Assembly: GCA_940747215.1 (NCBI GenBank)
Contig: CALNWS010000013.1
Location: 1-64,000 of the forward strand
DNA length: 64,000 nucleotides
Direction of reading: 5' to 3'
From: an uncultured Paraburkholderia sp.
GTDB lineage: Bacteria > Pseudomonadota > Gammaproteobacteria > Burkholderiales > Burkholderiaceae
Shown here piece after piece: positions 10,830 to 19,452 of this stretch. The notes under the pieces are model-generated. The model was not told where the DNA came from. It was given only the letters and a program-made list of their open reading frames with translations, and ran no database searches. The translations under genes were made by a program, and so were the position numbers. Positions within the stretch are counted from its first letter, which is position 1; every line of letters begins with the position of its first letter.

Positions 10830-11006
10830 ATGGTCACCCATGAAACTTTTCAGATCTCGACCGTGATGATCGTGTTTATGTGCCTCGGGGTCGCGCTGAT
10901 TGGCGGATTGCTCGTCATGATACGGCTAGGGCACTCGTATCATCCGAACCTGATCTGCGCAATGCTGTGCTTCCTGCTACTGGAAGCCTTGCCGGCGCTG
11001 ACCTGA
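10830..11006 (+). CDS. Small predicted membrane protein, 58 residues
   Basis: ATG at 10830 is preceded at six bases by a strong ribosome-binding site (AAGGAGG, 10817-10823). The product has a hydrophobic helix at about residues 11-31 (STVMIVFMCLGVALIGGLL), a short basic/His loop (IRLGHSYHP) and a second hydrophobic helix at about 41-56. That gives a two-helix hairpin in the inner membrane. I do not recognise the family. The good ribosome site and clean frame support a real gene. It is short enough to be missed by length filters. Confidence 0.6.
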   Translation: MVTHETFQISTVMIVFMCLGVALIGGLLVMIRLGHSYHPNLICAMLCFLLLEALPALT

Positions 11007-11074
11007 GCGAGCGTGGTGGCGTGGCATCGGCGCGGCGTGTGTTTGTGCTGCCTGCCGACGCGCGCGGAACGCCG

Positions 11075-12190
11075 TCATGCTGGGCGTGTACCGGCGGGGT
11101 TTTCTTTTGCCGCTGCTTCGTTGCATTTGCTGCTCTGGTTGCGCTCGTCACGCGTGTCGCGCAGAAAATCCGCCACGCTCGGATAGCACAAGCGCACGCG
11201 CAACTCTTCCTTCAGACGCCGGTTCACGAGACGCCGCGACTCGCGCATTAACGACAGTAGCGTCGGCTCGATTTCCTGTTCCGCCTGTTCGCGCGTGATG
11301 CGCGGCGCACGCACCAGACCGAAAGCGTCGGCGACTTCATCGAAGTATTCGCCCATTTTTAGCGACGAATCGTCCGACGCATGCACGATGCGCGCAGGCC
11401 GTCCGCGCATGATCATGCGCACGAAGATCATGGCGAGATCGTCGGCGTGAATGTGGTTGGTGTATACGTCGTCGGCATCGGCGAGCGCTGGCGTGCCCTT
11501 TTCGAGGCGCGCGAGCGGCAGACGTTTGCCTGCGTAGATGCCCGGAATGCGCGCGATGCTCGCCCGGACCGCACCGCACGCGGTGGCGCGACGCAGTTCA
11601 CGTTCGGCCGACACGCGCCGTTTGGCGCGCGCATTCGCCGGGCGCGGCGTACGCGTTTCGTCGATCCACGCACCACCACAATCGCCGTAGACGCCCGTCG
11701 TGCTCGCGTAGACGAGCCGGGTGCGCGAGCGCACGCGTGCGGTCCGGCGAACCCCGTCGGGTACAATATCGGATGCTTCGGATTGCGCCCACAAGGCGCT
11801 TATGTTGCATGACTTGCGACGCAACCCACGGCGCAGCCGCCTCACCGGCACCATCGTGCTGCGCGCGGCGCGCAACGCTTTGCCGCGGCGCGTGCCTAAC
11901 GTAGCAAGCAAGGCGCGCGTGCGGCGGTCGTCGTCGCCGGTTTTCTGCGGAGGCGCGAGATGCACGACGGTTGGCGCGAGACCCGCGAGACGTTTCAGGC
12001 TGCCGCGCACGTCGAGGTCGCCCACGAGGGGCGTGACGCCCGCGGCGCGCAGCTCGGCAATTCGCCCGGCGTGACTGGTCAACGCGAAGACGTGCGCGCG
12101 TGGCTGCAACAAGGACACGCAGCGCATGCCGACATCGCCGCAACCTACGATCAGCACGCGCGGCCGACGGAAGTTTCGTGTCGCTTTCAT
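11075..12190 (-). CDS. NAD(P)-binding SDR-type protein with an atypical internal segment
   Basis: The frame runs 371 codons from ATG 12190. An N-terminal Rossmann motif (RVLIVGCGDVGMRCVSLL, residues ~10-27) and a YASTTGVYGD block mark it as an atypical extended short-chain dehydrogenase/epimerase. Its substrate cannot be predicted. Between VPVRRLRRG and RLVYAST there is a ~35-residue stretch containing KSCNISALWAQSEASD that does not look like the family and is encoded by less GC-rich DNA. It may be an in-frame insertion. The last residues (SSKCNEAAAKENPAG) may also be an extension. Open, but possibly not functional. It diverges from the reductase gene at 12292. Confidence 0.7.
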   Translation of the reverse strand: MKATRNFRRPRVLIVGCGDVGMRCVSLLQPRAHVFALTSHAGRIAELRAAGVTPLVGDLDVRGSLKRLAGLAPTVVHLAPPQKTGDDDRRTRALLATLGTRRGKALRAARSTMVPVRRLRRGLRRKSCNISALWAQSEASDIVPDGVRRTARVRSRTRLVYASTTGVYGDCGGAWIDETRTPRPANARAKRRVSAERELRRATACGAVRASIARIPGIYAGKRLPLARLEKGTPALADADDVYTNHIHADDLAMIFVRMIMRGRPARIVHASDDSSLKMGEYFDEVADAFGLVRAPRITREQAEQEIEPTLLSLMRESRRLVNRRLKEELRVRLCYPSVADFLRDTRDERNQSSKCNEAAAKENPAGTRPA

Positions 12191-12291
12191 GGTGCACGCA
12201 TTGTAGCAGTCAAGCACGGCAGGCATCGCACAATGCATGGCGGGCTGATCACGATTACCCCATTACCGACTTTTCGATTTTCGAACACTCT

Positions 12292-13323
12292 ATGGCATTT
12301 AACGTCACGCTCCGGCAAAGCGGCCGGCAGTTTCAGGTAGAACAGGACGAACCGGTACTCTCCGCGGCGCTGCGCCAGGGCATCGGCCTGCCGTACGGCT
12401 GCAAGAACGGTGCCTGCGGTTCGTGCAAGGGCACCGTGGTGAGCGGCGAGATCGAGCAGCGCGCGTATTCGTCGTCGGCATTGTCGAATGACGAAAAAAC
12501 GCGCGGCATGGCGCTCTTTTGCTGCGCCACCGCATGCAGCGATCTCGAAGTGAACATCCGCGAAGTCGCGGGCGTGGGTGACGTGCAGGTGAAGAAGCTG
12601 CCGTGCCGCGTGAACGCGATCGAGCGCAAGGCCGACGACGTGGTCGTGCTAAAGCTGCAACTGCCCGCGAACGAACGTCTGCAATATCTGGCCGGCCAGT
12701 ACCTCGAATTCATTCTGAAAGACGGCAAGCGCCGCAGCTATTCGATGGCGAACGCGCCGCACACGGAAGGCCCGATCGAGCTGCATATCCGCCACATGCC
12801 GGGCGGCGCGTTCACGGACCACGTGTTCAACACGATGAAAGAGCACGACATCCTGCGCTTCGAAGCGCCGCTCGGCACGTTCTTCCTGCGTGAAGATTCG
12901 ACCAAGCCGATCGTGCTGCTTGCATCGGGCACGGGCTTCGCGCCGCTGAAGGCGATCGTCGAACATGCGGTATTCAAGAACCTGAATTGGCCGATGACGC
13001 TCTACTGGGGCGCGCGCCGCAAGAAAGACCTGTATCTGCTCGAACTCGCCGAACAGTGGGCGCGCGAGATTCCGAACTTCAAGTTCGTGCCGGTGCTCTC
13101 CGAACCCGACGCGAGCGACGCATGGACGGGCCGCACGGGCTTCGTGCATCGCGCAGTGATCGAAGATCTGCCGGATCTGTCCGCGTATCAGGTGTATGCG
13201 TGTGGCGCGCCGGTGATGGTGGAGTCGGCGCAAAGCGATTTCACGCAGCATCCCAATTTGCCGGAAGACGAGTTTTACGCTGACTCGTTCACGAGCGCAG
13301 CGGATCTCGCCAACGCTGTCTGA
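12292..13323 (+). CDS. 2Fe-2S/FAD reductase, CDP-6-deoxy-delta-3,4-glucoseen reductase type
   Basis: An intact 343-residue electron-transfer protein. The N-terminal plant-type ferredoxin domain has the cluster cysteines C37, C42, C45 and C77 (CKNGACGSC ... FCC). It is followed by an FAD-binding domain with RRSYSMANAP (about 150) and an NAD(P)H-binding domain starting at LLASGTGFAPLKAI. Many betaproteobacteria carry this protein, annotated as AscD-like, outside any deoxysugar cluster, and there is none here. A general NAD(P)H-to-iron-sulfur reductase role is therefore more likely than ascarylose synthesis. No lesions, in contrast to its neighbours. Confidence 0.9.
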   Translation: MAFNVTLRQSGRQFQVEQDEPVLSAALRQGIGLPYGCKNGACGSCKGTVVSGEIEQRAYSSSALSNDEKTRGMALFCCATACSDLEVNIREVAGVGDVQVKKLPCRVNAIERKADDVVVLKLQLPANERLQYLAGQYLEFILKDGKRRSYSMANAPHTEGPIELHIRHMPGGAFTDHVFNTMKEHDILRFEAPLGTFFLREDSTKPIVLLASGTGFAPLKAIVEHAVFKNLNWPMTLYWGARRKKDLYLLELAEQWAREIPNFKFVPVLSEPDASDAWTGRTGFVHRAVIEDLPDLSAYQVYACGAPVMVESAQSDFTQHPNLPEDEFYADSFTSAADLANAV

Positions 13324-13334
13324 TGGATCAACAG

Positions 13335-13363
13335 CGGCCCGTATGGGCTTGCCGCACGGGCCG
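13335..13363 (+). terminator. Hairpin after the ferredoxin-type reductase gene
   Basis: CGGCCCGT (13335-13342) pairs with ACGGGCCG (13356-13363) just after the stop at 13323. No T-run follows, so it may be a weak terminator or a 3' stabilising hairpin. Confidence 0.35.
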
Positions 13364-13586
13364 TTCACGCGTCGCATGCACTAGACGACAAAGCGAAGAC
13401 AGTGCCGTGAAATTCGCCGCAAGGCACTTCTGTGCAAATTCATGGTTTACACCGGCGCTTTCCTTGTCGTATTCTTTCGCGCATGAACCGCGTCCTGTCC
13501 GAACTTCGGCGTCGCCGCTCCCCTAGGGACGCCGCTGGCTTCGTAACGGACTCGCGCTGCATGAAGGCGCAAGCTGTTCGGATCAT

Positions 13587-13622
13587 GAAAGCCACGGCAT
13601 GCCGTGGCTTTTCTGTTTTTCC
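13587..13622 (+). terminator. Rho-independent terminator
   Basis: GAAAAGCCACGG-type stem: GCCACGGCATGCCGTGGC at 13591-13608 is a perfect palindrome preceded by AAA and followed by TTTTCTGTTTTT. It probably ends transcription from the reductase gene before the argD-like gene. The rest of 13364-13688 holds no gene I can support. Confidence 0.75.
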
Positions 13623-13786
13623 GGCCCATGTTTCGTAACGGACCAACCGTCATCCACCCTTCACCCCTGTTGTCTGGAGCCTGCCGTCATGAACTTCAAT
13701 GAGTATCCTACCGAGTCGCTGATGTACATCACGAACCGGCCCGAAATCGTTTTCACTCACGGCAAGGGCTCGTGGCTCTACGACAA

Positions 13787-13814
13787 TAACGGCGAGCGCT
13801 TAACGGCGAGCGCT
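13787..13814. repeat. 14-base perfect tandem duplication in the aminotransferase pseudogene
   Basis: TAACGGCGAGCGCT occurs twice in direct succession (13787-13800 and 13801-13814). One copy encodes the expected NNGER; the second throws the frame. This is typical of replication slippage. Confidence 0.95.
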
Positions 13815-14420
13815 ATCTCGACTTCATTCATGGATGGGCGGTCAACAGTCTCGGTCACTGCAACGAAGGCATGATCGAGGCGCTCAACAAACAGTCGCAA
13901 CTGCTGATCAACCCGTCGCCGGCCTTCTACAATCAGCCGATGGCGCAGCTCGCCCGGCCTGCTCACGCAGCACAACTGCTTCGACAAGGTGTTCTTTGCG
14001 AACAGCGGCGCCGAAGCGAATGAAGGCGCGATCAAGCTCGCGCGCAAGTGGGGCAAGAAATTCAAGGACGGCGCGTTCGAAATCATCACGTTCGATCACA
14101 GCTTCCACGGCCGCACGCTCGCCACGATGTCGGCAAGCGGCAAGCTGGGCTGGGACACGATCTACGCGCCGCAGGTACCGGGTTTTCCGAAAGCGGATCT
14201 GAACGATACGATATCTTGTCGGTGGAGAAGCTGATCAACACGAAGACTGTGGCCGTGATGCTCGAGCCGATTCAGGGCGAAGGCGGCGTGATTCCGGCCT
14301 CGCGTGAATTTATGCAGCAACTGCGCGAACTGACGAAGAAGTACAACCTGCTTCTGATCGTCGACGAAGTGCAAAGCGGTTGCGGCCGTGCCGGCACGCT
14401 GCTCGCGTACGAACTCTCTG

Positions 14421-14450
14421 GCATCGAGCCGGACAGCATCGAGCCGGACA
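14421..14450. repeat. 15-base perfect in-frame tandem duplication
   Basis: GCATCGAGCCGGACA occurs twice (14421-14435 and 14436-14450), adding five residues (the peptide reads [11 protein letters not shown]). It does not shift the frame. A separate 5-base duplication (ACGAT twice) lies at 14203-14212 in the same gene. Confidence 0.95.
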
Positions 14451-14913
14451 TCATGACGCTCGACAAGGGCATCGGCGGCGGCATGCCGCTCGCGGCGCTG
14501 CTCTCGAAAGCGGACGCGCCGTGTTCGAAGCCGGCGACTAGGGCGGCACCTACAACGGCAATCTGCTGATGACGGCCGTCGGCTACTCGGTGATCTCGCA
14601 ACTGACGGCGCCTGGCTTCCTCGAAGGCGTGTGCGCACGCGGCGAATATCTGCGCGCAAAGCTGCTGGAATTGTCGGAAGAGCGCGGTTTCAAGGGCGAG
14701 CGCGGTGAAGGTCTGCTGCTCGGCAAGGACATCGGCAACCAGATCGTCGAGAAGGCGCGCGACATGCAGCCCGACGGCCTTCTGCTGAACGCGGCGCGTC
14801 CGAACCTGCTGCGCTTCATGCCCGCACTGAACGTCACGAACGAAGAAATCGACCAGATGATGTCGATGCTGCGTTCGATCCTCGATACGCTCTAAACGGA
14901 CGACGACACACTC

Positions 14914-15406
14914 ATGACGACAACCACCACGCTATCGATCCGCCGCTTCGACGCGCGCGACACCGATGCCGTGGTCGCGTTGTGGCAGCAGGCGTTCCCC
15001 GAGTACCGGGACGCGACACGGCCGCAACGCAACCCGCATCTTTCTATTGCCAACAAGCTCGCGACGCAGCCCGAGCTGTTTGTTCTTCGTGGCAGTGCTC
15101 GGCGAGCGAATCGTCGGTACGGTGATGGGCGGATACGACGGCCACCGAGGCTGGATGCATTCGCTCGCGGTAGATGAATCGGTGTGTCGTCATGGCATCG
15201 GCACGCGGCTCGTCGCGCATGTCGAAAGCACATTGACCGAACTCGGCTGCCCGAAACTGAATCTGCAGATTCAGTCGGCAAAGACGGAGCTTCGCGGCTT
15301 TTACGAAGCGCTCGGTTATCGCGCGGATGCGGTGATCAGTCTTGGCAAACGGTTGGGTGAATTGGCGGCCCCTGCTCCGGCAAAGGCTCCGGTTTCGGCG
15401 AGTTGA
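14914..15406 (+). pseudogene. ypeA: Frameshifted GNAT acetyltransferase (YpeA-type)
   Basis: GNAT-fold N-acetyltransferase close to E. coli YpeA in its diagnostic stretch GTVMGGYDGHRG and the C-terminal ISLGKRL. The acceptor substrate is unknown for this family. The first ~54 codons (MTTTTTLSIRRFDARDTDAV...) and the remaining ~107 are in different frames, separated by a single-base insertion near 15080 (ELF then VLRG where FFVAVLGE is expected). This is the only lesion seen. It follows the aminotransferase by 19 bases and precedes a strong terminator. Confidence 0.85.
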
Positions 15407-15447
15407 GCGGCTGGGATAACGACGCCCTGAAGTCGCGCTGAATACAG

Positions 15448-15487
15448 AAAGGCCGCATGCGTTGCGCAACGCATGCGGCCTTTTTTT
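15448..15487. terminator. Strong bidirectional terminator between ypeA and livF
   Basis: A perfect 30-base palindrome (15451-15480, arms GGCCGCATGCGTTGC/GCAACGCATGCGGCC) is flanked by AAA on the left and TTTTTTT on the right. It lies between the convergent ypeA and livF genes. It would work best for the plus strand. Confidence 0.9.
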
Positions 15488-15534
15488 GCCAAGCGAAACT
15501 AGCCGGGCTTATTCGGCCCGCTCATTCACCCAGC

Positions 15535-16283
15535 TTATTCACCCGGATAAGCCGCCCGAACCTTCGGATCATCCAGCATCTGCTTCGCGTCACCCGACAT
15601 CGTGACGAGACCCGAGTCCATCACGTAGCCGCGGTTCGCTGCCTACAGCGCGAGACGTGCGTTCTGTTCGACCAGCAGCACGGTCATGCCTTCGGCCGAA
15701 ATCGCACGCACCCCTTCGAAGATCTTCTCCACCATGATCGGCGACAGACCCATCGACGGCTCGTCCAGCAGCAACAGCTTCGGACGAGAGATGATGATCG
15801 CTCGCGCCATCGCCAGCATCTGCTGCTCGCCCGCCGCCTGAAAGCGTGCCTGCGAACTGCGTCGCACGTCCCTTCAGACGCGGGAAGAAGCCGAACATGC
15901 GATCGACGTCCGCCTTGATGCCGTCCGTATCCGTGCGCAGATACGCGCCCATCTGCATGTTCTCGACGATCGACATGTGCGCGAAGATGCCGCGGGCCTT
16001 CCGGCACCATCGCGAGACCCTTCTTCAGCAGCAGATGTGGCGGCACGCCCTTGATCGACTCGCCCATGTATTCGATGTCGCCGATCGAGTACGGCTTAAG
16101 TCTCGTGATCGCCTTCATCGTCGTGGTCCTGCCCGCGCCGTTCACGCCGATCAGCGTGACGAGTTCGCCCGTCTCCAACTGCAGGTCGACTTGACCGCCT
16201 GAATGCCGCCGTAATTGACCTGCAGCCCCTTGGATTTTGAGCATGAGCGTGTTGCCGTTCGTTGTTGCCATAGTCGCTTCCAT
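15535..16283 (-). pseudogene. livF: Broken branched-chain amino acid ABC ATPase LivF
   Basis: Second ATPase of the leucine/isoleucine/valine importer, ending KQMLDDPKVRAAYPGE. The Walker A motif reads GVNGAGRTTT, so the ATP-binding lysine is arginine. The gene also has frame breaks near 16000 and 15850 and a CAG to TAG change (15643-15645) in RLALQAANRG. Its start ATG (16283) overlaps the livG TAA by one base. With the lysine lost as well as the frame, this gene has been dead for some time. Confidence 0.9.
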
Positions 16284-17056
16284 TAATGAACTCCCGCGCC
16301 GAGGTAAGCCTCGATCACCTTCGGATCCTTCTGCACGTCCTGCGGCAAACCCTGCGCAATCACCTTGCCGTAGTCGAGCACCGTCATCTGGTTGCACAGA
16401 CCCATCACCAGCTTCACGTCGTGTTCGATCAGCAGAATCGTCTTGCCGTCCGCGCGGATCTTGTCGAGCAGCTTGGTGAGCTCGACCTTTTCCGTCGCGT
16501 TCATGCCGGCCGCCGGTTCGTCCAGCGCGAGCAACTTCGGATCGGTGGCGAGCGCACGCGCGATTTCCAGACGACGCTGGTGACCGTACGACAGGTTGCG
16601 CGACGTGTAGTCCGCGTACTGCGCAATACCGACGTACTCCAGCAGTTCGATCGCGCGTTCCTTGATCTCGCGCTCTTCCTTGCGCTCGGCGGGTGTCTGG
16701 AACACCGCGCCGATCAGGCCGTGCTTCGTACGCACGTGACGGCTGACCATCACGTTTTCCAACGCGGTCATGCTGCCGAACAGACGGATGTTCTGGAACG
16801 TGCGCGCAATGCCCGCCTTCACCACCTGATACACCGCCGTCGGCGTGTAGTTTTCGCCGTCAAGTTTGAAGTCGCCCGAATCCGGCGTGTACAGACCCGT
16901 GATCACGTTGAAGAACTTGGTCTTGCCTGCGCCGTTCGGGCCGATCAGGCCATAGATCTGGCCGGACTTGATCTCGAGCCCAACGTCGGACAATGCCTGC
17001 AGGCCGCCGAAGCGCTTGTTGACGCCCTTTACGGACAGTCGGATGTTGTCGCTCAT
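16283..17056 (-). CDS. livG: Branched-chain amino acid ABC ATPase LivG
   Basis: An intact 257-residue ATPase. Walker A GPNGAGKT is at residues 39-46; the next residue is Lys rather than the usual Thr. The LSYGHQRRLEIARAL signature and the LALDEPAAGMN Walker B follow. The GLYTPDSG and LIEHDVKLVMGLC segments are typical of LivG. It sits 19 bases after livM and overlaps livF. It remains open although livK, livM and livF are broken, so the complete transporter cannot work unless other copies in the genome supply those parts. Confidence 0.93.
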   Translation of the reverse strand: MSDNIRLSVKGVNKRFGGLQALSDVGLEIKSGQIYGLIGPNGAGKTKFFNVITGLYTPDSGDFKLDGENYTPTAVYQVVKAGIARTFQNIRLFGSMTALENVMVSRHVRTKHGLIGAVFQTPAERKEEREIKERAIELLEYVGIAQYADYTSRNLSYGHQRRLEIARALATDPKLLALDEPAAGMNATEKVELTKLLDKIRADGKTILLIEHDVKLVMGLCNQMTVLDYGKVIAQGLPQDVQKDPKVIEAYLGAGVH

Positions 17057-17075
17057 ATCTGTTTACTCTGTCTGT

Positions 17076-18250
17076 TTAGGCACGCACTGGCTTCTTGCCG
17101 CTGTGCTTCGAGAGTTTCGCAATCTTGTCTTCGTGCTTCGGCGACGGCCACAGGCCTTCCGAGCGATACAGCATGATCAGCACCATTGCGAGTGCGTAGA
17201 CCAACTGACGGATCACTTCCGTGTCGACGATTTCATGGCCGAAGATCATGTTCTGTTCTGCAGCGGACCCATCGTCGAGCGCAGGAATTCCGGCAGCACG
17301 GCGAGGAGCACCGCGCCGAGAATCACGCCGGGGATGTGGCCCCCATACCGCCGAGCACCACGCACGCCAGCACGACGATAGATTCCGGCAGCGTGAACGA
17401 TTCCGGCGACACGAAGCCCTGGAACGAGCCGAACATCGCGCCCGACAGACCGCCGAACAACGCGCCCATCGCGAACGCCAGCAGTTTCACGTTACGGGTG
17501 TTGATGCCCATCGCCTTCGTGGCGATCTCGTCTTCGCGGATCGCGGCCCATGCACGGCCAACACGCGAGTGCTGCAGACGCGTACACACCCAGATCACGA
17601 GCAGCGCGGCGATCACGAACAGGTGTAGTAGTACGCGTACACCGAAGGGAACTGGAAGCCGAACAGCGTGTGCGTTTGCGCTAGGCTGAAGTCGCCGAAA
17701 TGCACCGGGTCGATCGCGGTGATGCCCTTCGGGCCGTTGGTGATGTTCACCGGACGGTCGAGGTTGTTCATGAAGATCCGCACGATTTCCCCGAAGCCCA
17801 ACGTCACGATGGCGAGGTAGTCGCCACGCAGACGCAGAGTCGGCACACCGAGCAGCACACCGAAGAGCGCGGCGAGCGCCATCGCGCACGGCACGATGAT
17901 GAGAAACGGCACGTGCAGTTTGGCGCGAGATGCGCGATTCATTCGAACTGCGTCGACAGGTGCGGCGAGCTCAGCAGTGCAGCGACGTAGGCGCCGACCG
18001 CGTAGAATGCGATGTAGCCTAGGTTGAGCAGGCCGGCGAAGCCGACCACCACGTTCAGGCCCAGCGCGAGCATCACGTACAGCATCGCGAAGTCGAGCAC
18101 GCGGACCCAGTAGTTGTCGCCGGCGGTGCCGATCACCATCGGCGCGGCGATCACGAAGATTGCAGTGAGGATGCTGATGATCAGCGTTTTCGTGCGGTTC
18201 TTCTCGGGGATGAGCGTCGTGGATGGCTCGATCGGTTGAATTGAGGTCAT
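17076..18250 (-). pseudogene. livM: Broken branched-chain amino acid permease LivM
   Basis: Inner-membrane permease of the LIV system. The N-terminal 103 codons ([18 protein letters not shown]..., helices from about residue 24) end at a TGA where Trp is expected (TQFE-stop-IA). The middle part ([19 protein letters not shown] ... [18 protein letters not shown]) and the last part (LLAFAMGALFGGLSGAMFG) lie in further frames. Breaks are near 17925, 17630, 17340 and 17250; it ends KKPVRA at 17076. The start is set by a duplicated Shine-Dalgarno just upstream. Confidence 0.9.
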
Positions 18251-18256
18251 GTTTAT

Positions 18257-18284
18257 AGACTCCTTGGACCAGACTCCTTGGACC
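18257..18284 (-). repeat. 14-base tandem duplication that doubles the livM ribosome-binding site
   Basis: AGACTCCTTGGACC occurs twice in a row (18257-18270 and 18271-18284). On the transcribed strand each copy carries AAGGAG, so livM has two Shine-Dalgarno sequences in tandem, the nearer about 6-7 bases from the ATG. It fills most of the 39-base livH-livM gap. Confidence 0.95.
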
Positions 18285-18289
18285 TGGGA

Positions 18290-19225
18290 TCAGGCGCGAT
18301 CCGCAACGCGTTCGCCGAGCAGACCCGACGGACGGAACACCAGCACGATGAATGCGAACACGTCCTGATAGTTACTACCGAACACTCCACCGGTCAGGTT
18401 GCCGATGTAGCCTGCACCCAGCTGTTCGATCAGGCCGAGCAGCACGCCGCCCACCATCGCGCCGCCGAGGTTGCCGATACCGCCGAGCACGGCCGCGGTG
18501 AAGGCCTTCAGGCCGGGGATGAAGCCCATGTAGAAGTGTGCGTTGCCGTATTCGGAAGCGATCATCACGCTGGCCAGTGCAGCGAGCGCCGAGCCGATCA
18601 TGAAGGTGGCCGAGATCACGAAGTTCGGGTTCACGCCTATCAGCGAAGCATTGCCCGGGTTTTCAGCGATCGCGCGCATTGCGCGGCCGAGCTTCGTCTT
18701 GTGCACAAGCAGCAGGCCGGCCATCACGAGGAACGCCACTACGATGATCACGATTTCGGTCATCGAGATCATGGCGCCGGGCGTCGTGTCCGTGGCCTTG
18801 ATCAGGTTCAGCGGATCGGTGGGCAGAAGCTGCGGGAACGGCAGCGGGTTACGCGACCAGATCATCATCGTGAGCGTCTGCAGCAGGATCGACACGCCGA
18901 TTGCGGTAATCAGCGGTGCGAGACGCGGCGCTTTACGCAACGGCCGGTATGCCACGCGCTCGATCGTGTAGCCGACCAGCGCACATACCACGGCGGCGAT
19001 GATCAGCGCGATGACGAGCGTCGGCACGTTGCCGAAGCCGGGGAAGTGGTTCTGAAGCACGCCTATGGCAGAGAGCGCGACCATTGCGCCCACCATCAGC
19101 ACATCGCCGTGAGCGAAGTTGATGATGCCCAGAATGCCGTAAACCATCGTATAGCCCAGTGCGATGATGACGTAAACGCTGCCAAGCACCAGCCCGTTGA
19201 GGACCTGCTGGATGAAAATATCCAT
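18290..19225 (-). CDS. livH: Branched-chain amino acid permease LivH
   Basis: An intact 311-residue permease beginning [20 protein letters not shown], typical of LivH. It has multiple transmembrane helices, the EAA-like [18 protein letters not shown] stretch at about residues 185-203, and [19 protein letters not shown] near the C-terminus. It would pair with LivM in the membrane. It lies downstream of a terminator-like hairpin after livK. The frame is clean, but the partner permease and one ATPase are lost. Confidence 0.94.
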   Translation of the reverse strand: MDIFIQQVLNGLVLGSVYVIIALGYTMVYGILGIINFAHGDVLMVGAMVALSAIGVLQNHFPGFGNVPTLVIALIIAAVVCALVGYTIERVAYRPLRKAPRLAPLITAIGVSILLQTLTMMIWSRNPLPFPQLLPTDPLNLIKATDTTPGAMISMTEIVIIVVAFLVMAGLLLVHKTKLGRAMRAIAENPGNASLIGVNPNFVISATFMIGSALAALASVMIASEYGNAHFYMGFIPGLKAFTAAVLGGIGNLGGAMVGGVLLGLIEQLGAGYIGNLTGGVFGSNYQDVFAFIVLVFRPSGLLGERVADRA

Positions 19226-19402
19226 TTAATGCTCCTTAGACCGTGCGACTGGATTCGCGTTCTTCATCAGCCGGTGGGCGGTGATGCGGTACGTAATCTC
19301 AATGGCACTGCGGGTACTGATGTAAAAGACCGGTAAGGGGTTATCCGCCGCTGTTTCGCCAACGACTGGATGACAGTCGCGGGCATCCCCATGAGCGGAT
19401 GC

Positions 19403-19434
19403 AAAAACGGCACCGTTGGGTGGTTCGGTGCCGT
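19403..19434 (-). terminator. Terminator/attenuator between livK and livH
   Basis: On the minus strand the stem ACGGCACCG/CGGTGCCGT (19426-19434 with 19407-19415, ten-base loop) is followed by TTTTT. It stands 18 bases after the livK stop. It probably lets livK be made in excess over the transporter genes, with partial read-through into livHMGF. Confidence 0.8.
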
Positions 19435-19452
19435 CAGGCTGGACGTCCCGTC

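Larger units (their letters stand above)
13689..14895 (+). pseudogene. Broken class III aminotransferase (ArgD/acetylornithine-type)
   Basis: PLP fold-type I class III aminotransferase: [38 protein letters not shown], the [13 protein letters not shown] segment, and the PLP-lysine loop around [13 protein letters not shown]. It resembles acetylornithine/succinyldiaminopimelate transaminases, but the substrate is not certain. It has a 14-base tandem duplication (13787-13814), a 5-base duplication (14203-14212), an in-frame 15-base duplication (14421-14450), CAG to TAG at 14539-14541 (GD-stop-GGTYNG) and other single-base shifts. Three duplications in one gene are notable. The ypeA remnant follows at 19 bases. 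Confidence 0.9.

Noticed and set aside
12292-13323. Deoxysugar (ascarylose) biosynthesis cluster
   Set aside because: Only the AscD-like reductase is present; no dehydratase, epimerase or transferase of such a pathway is nearby.
13494-13640. Small protein between the two terminators after the 2Fe-2S reductase gene
   Set aside because: The frame reads through a rho-independent hairpin and has no ribosome site.
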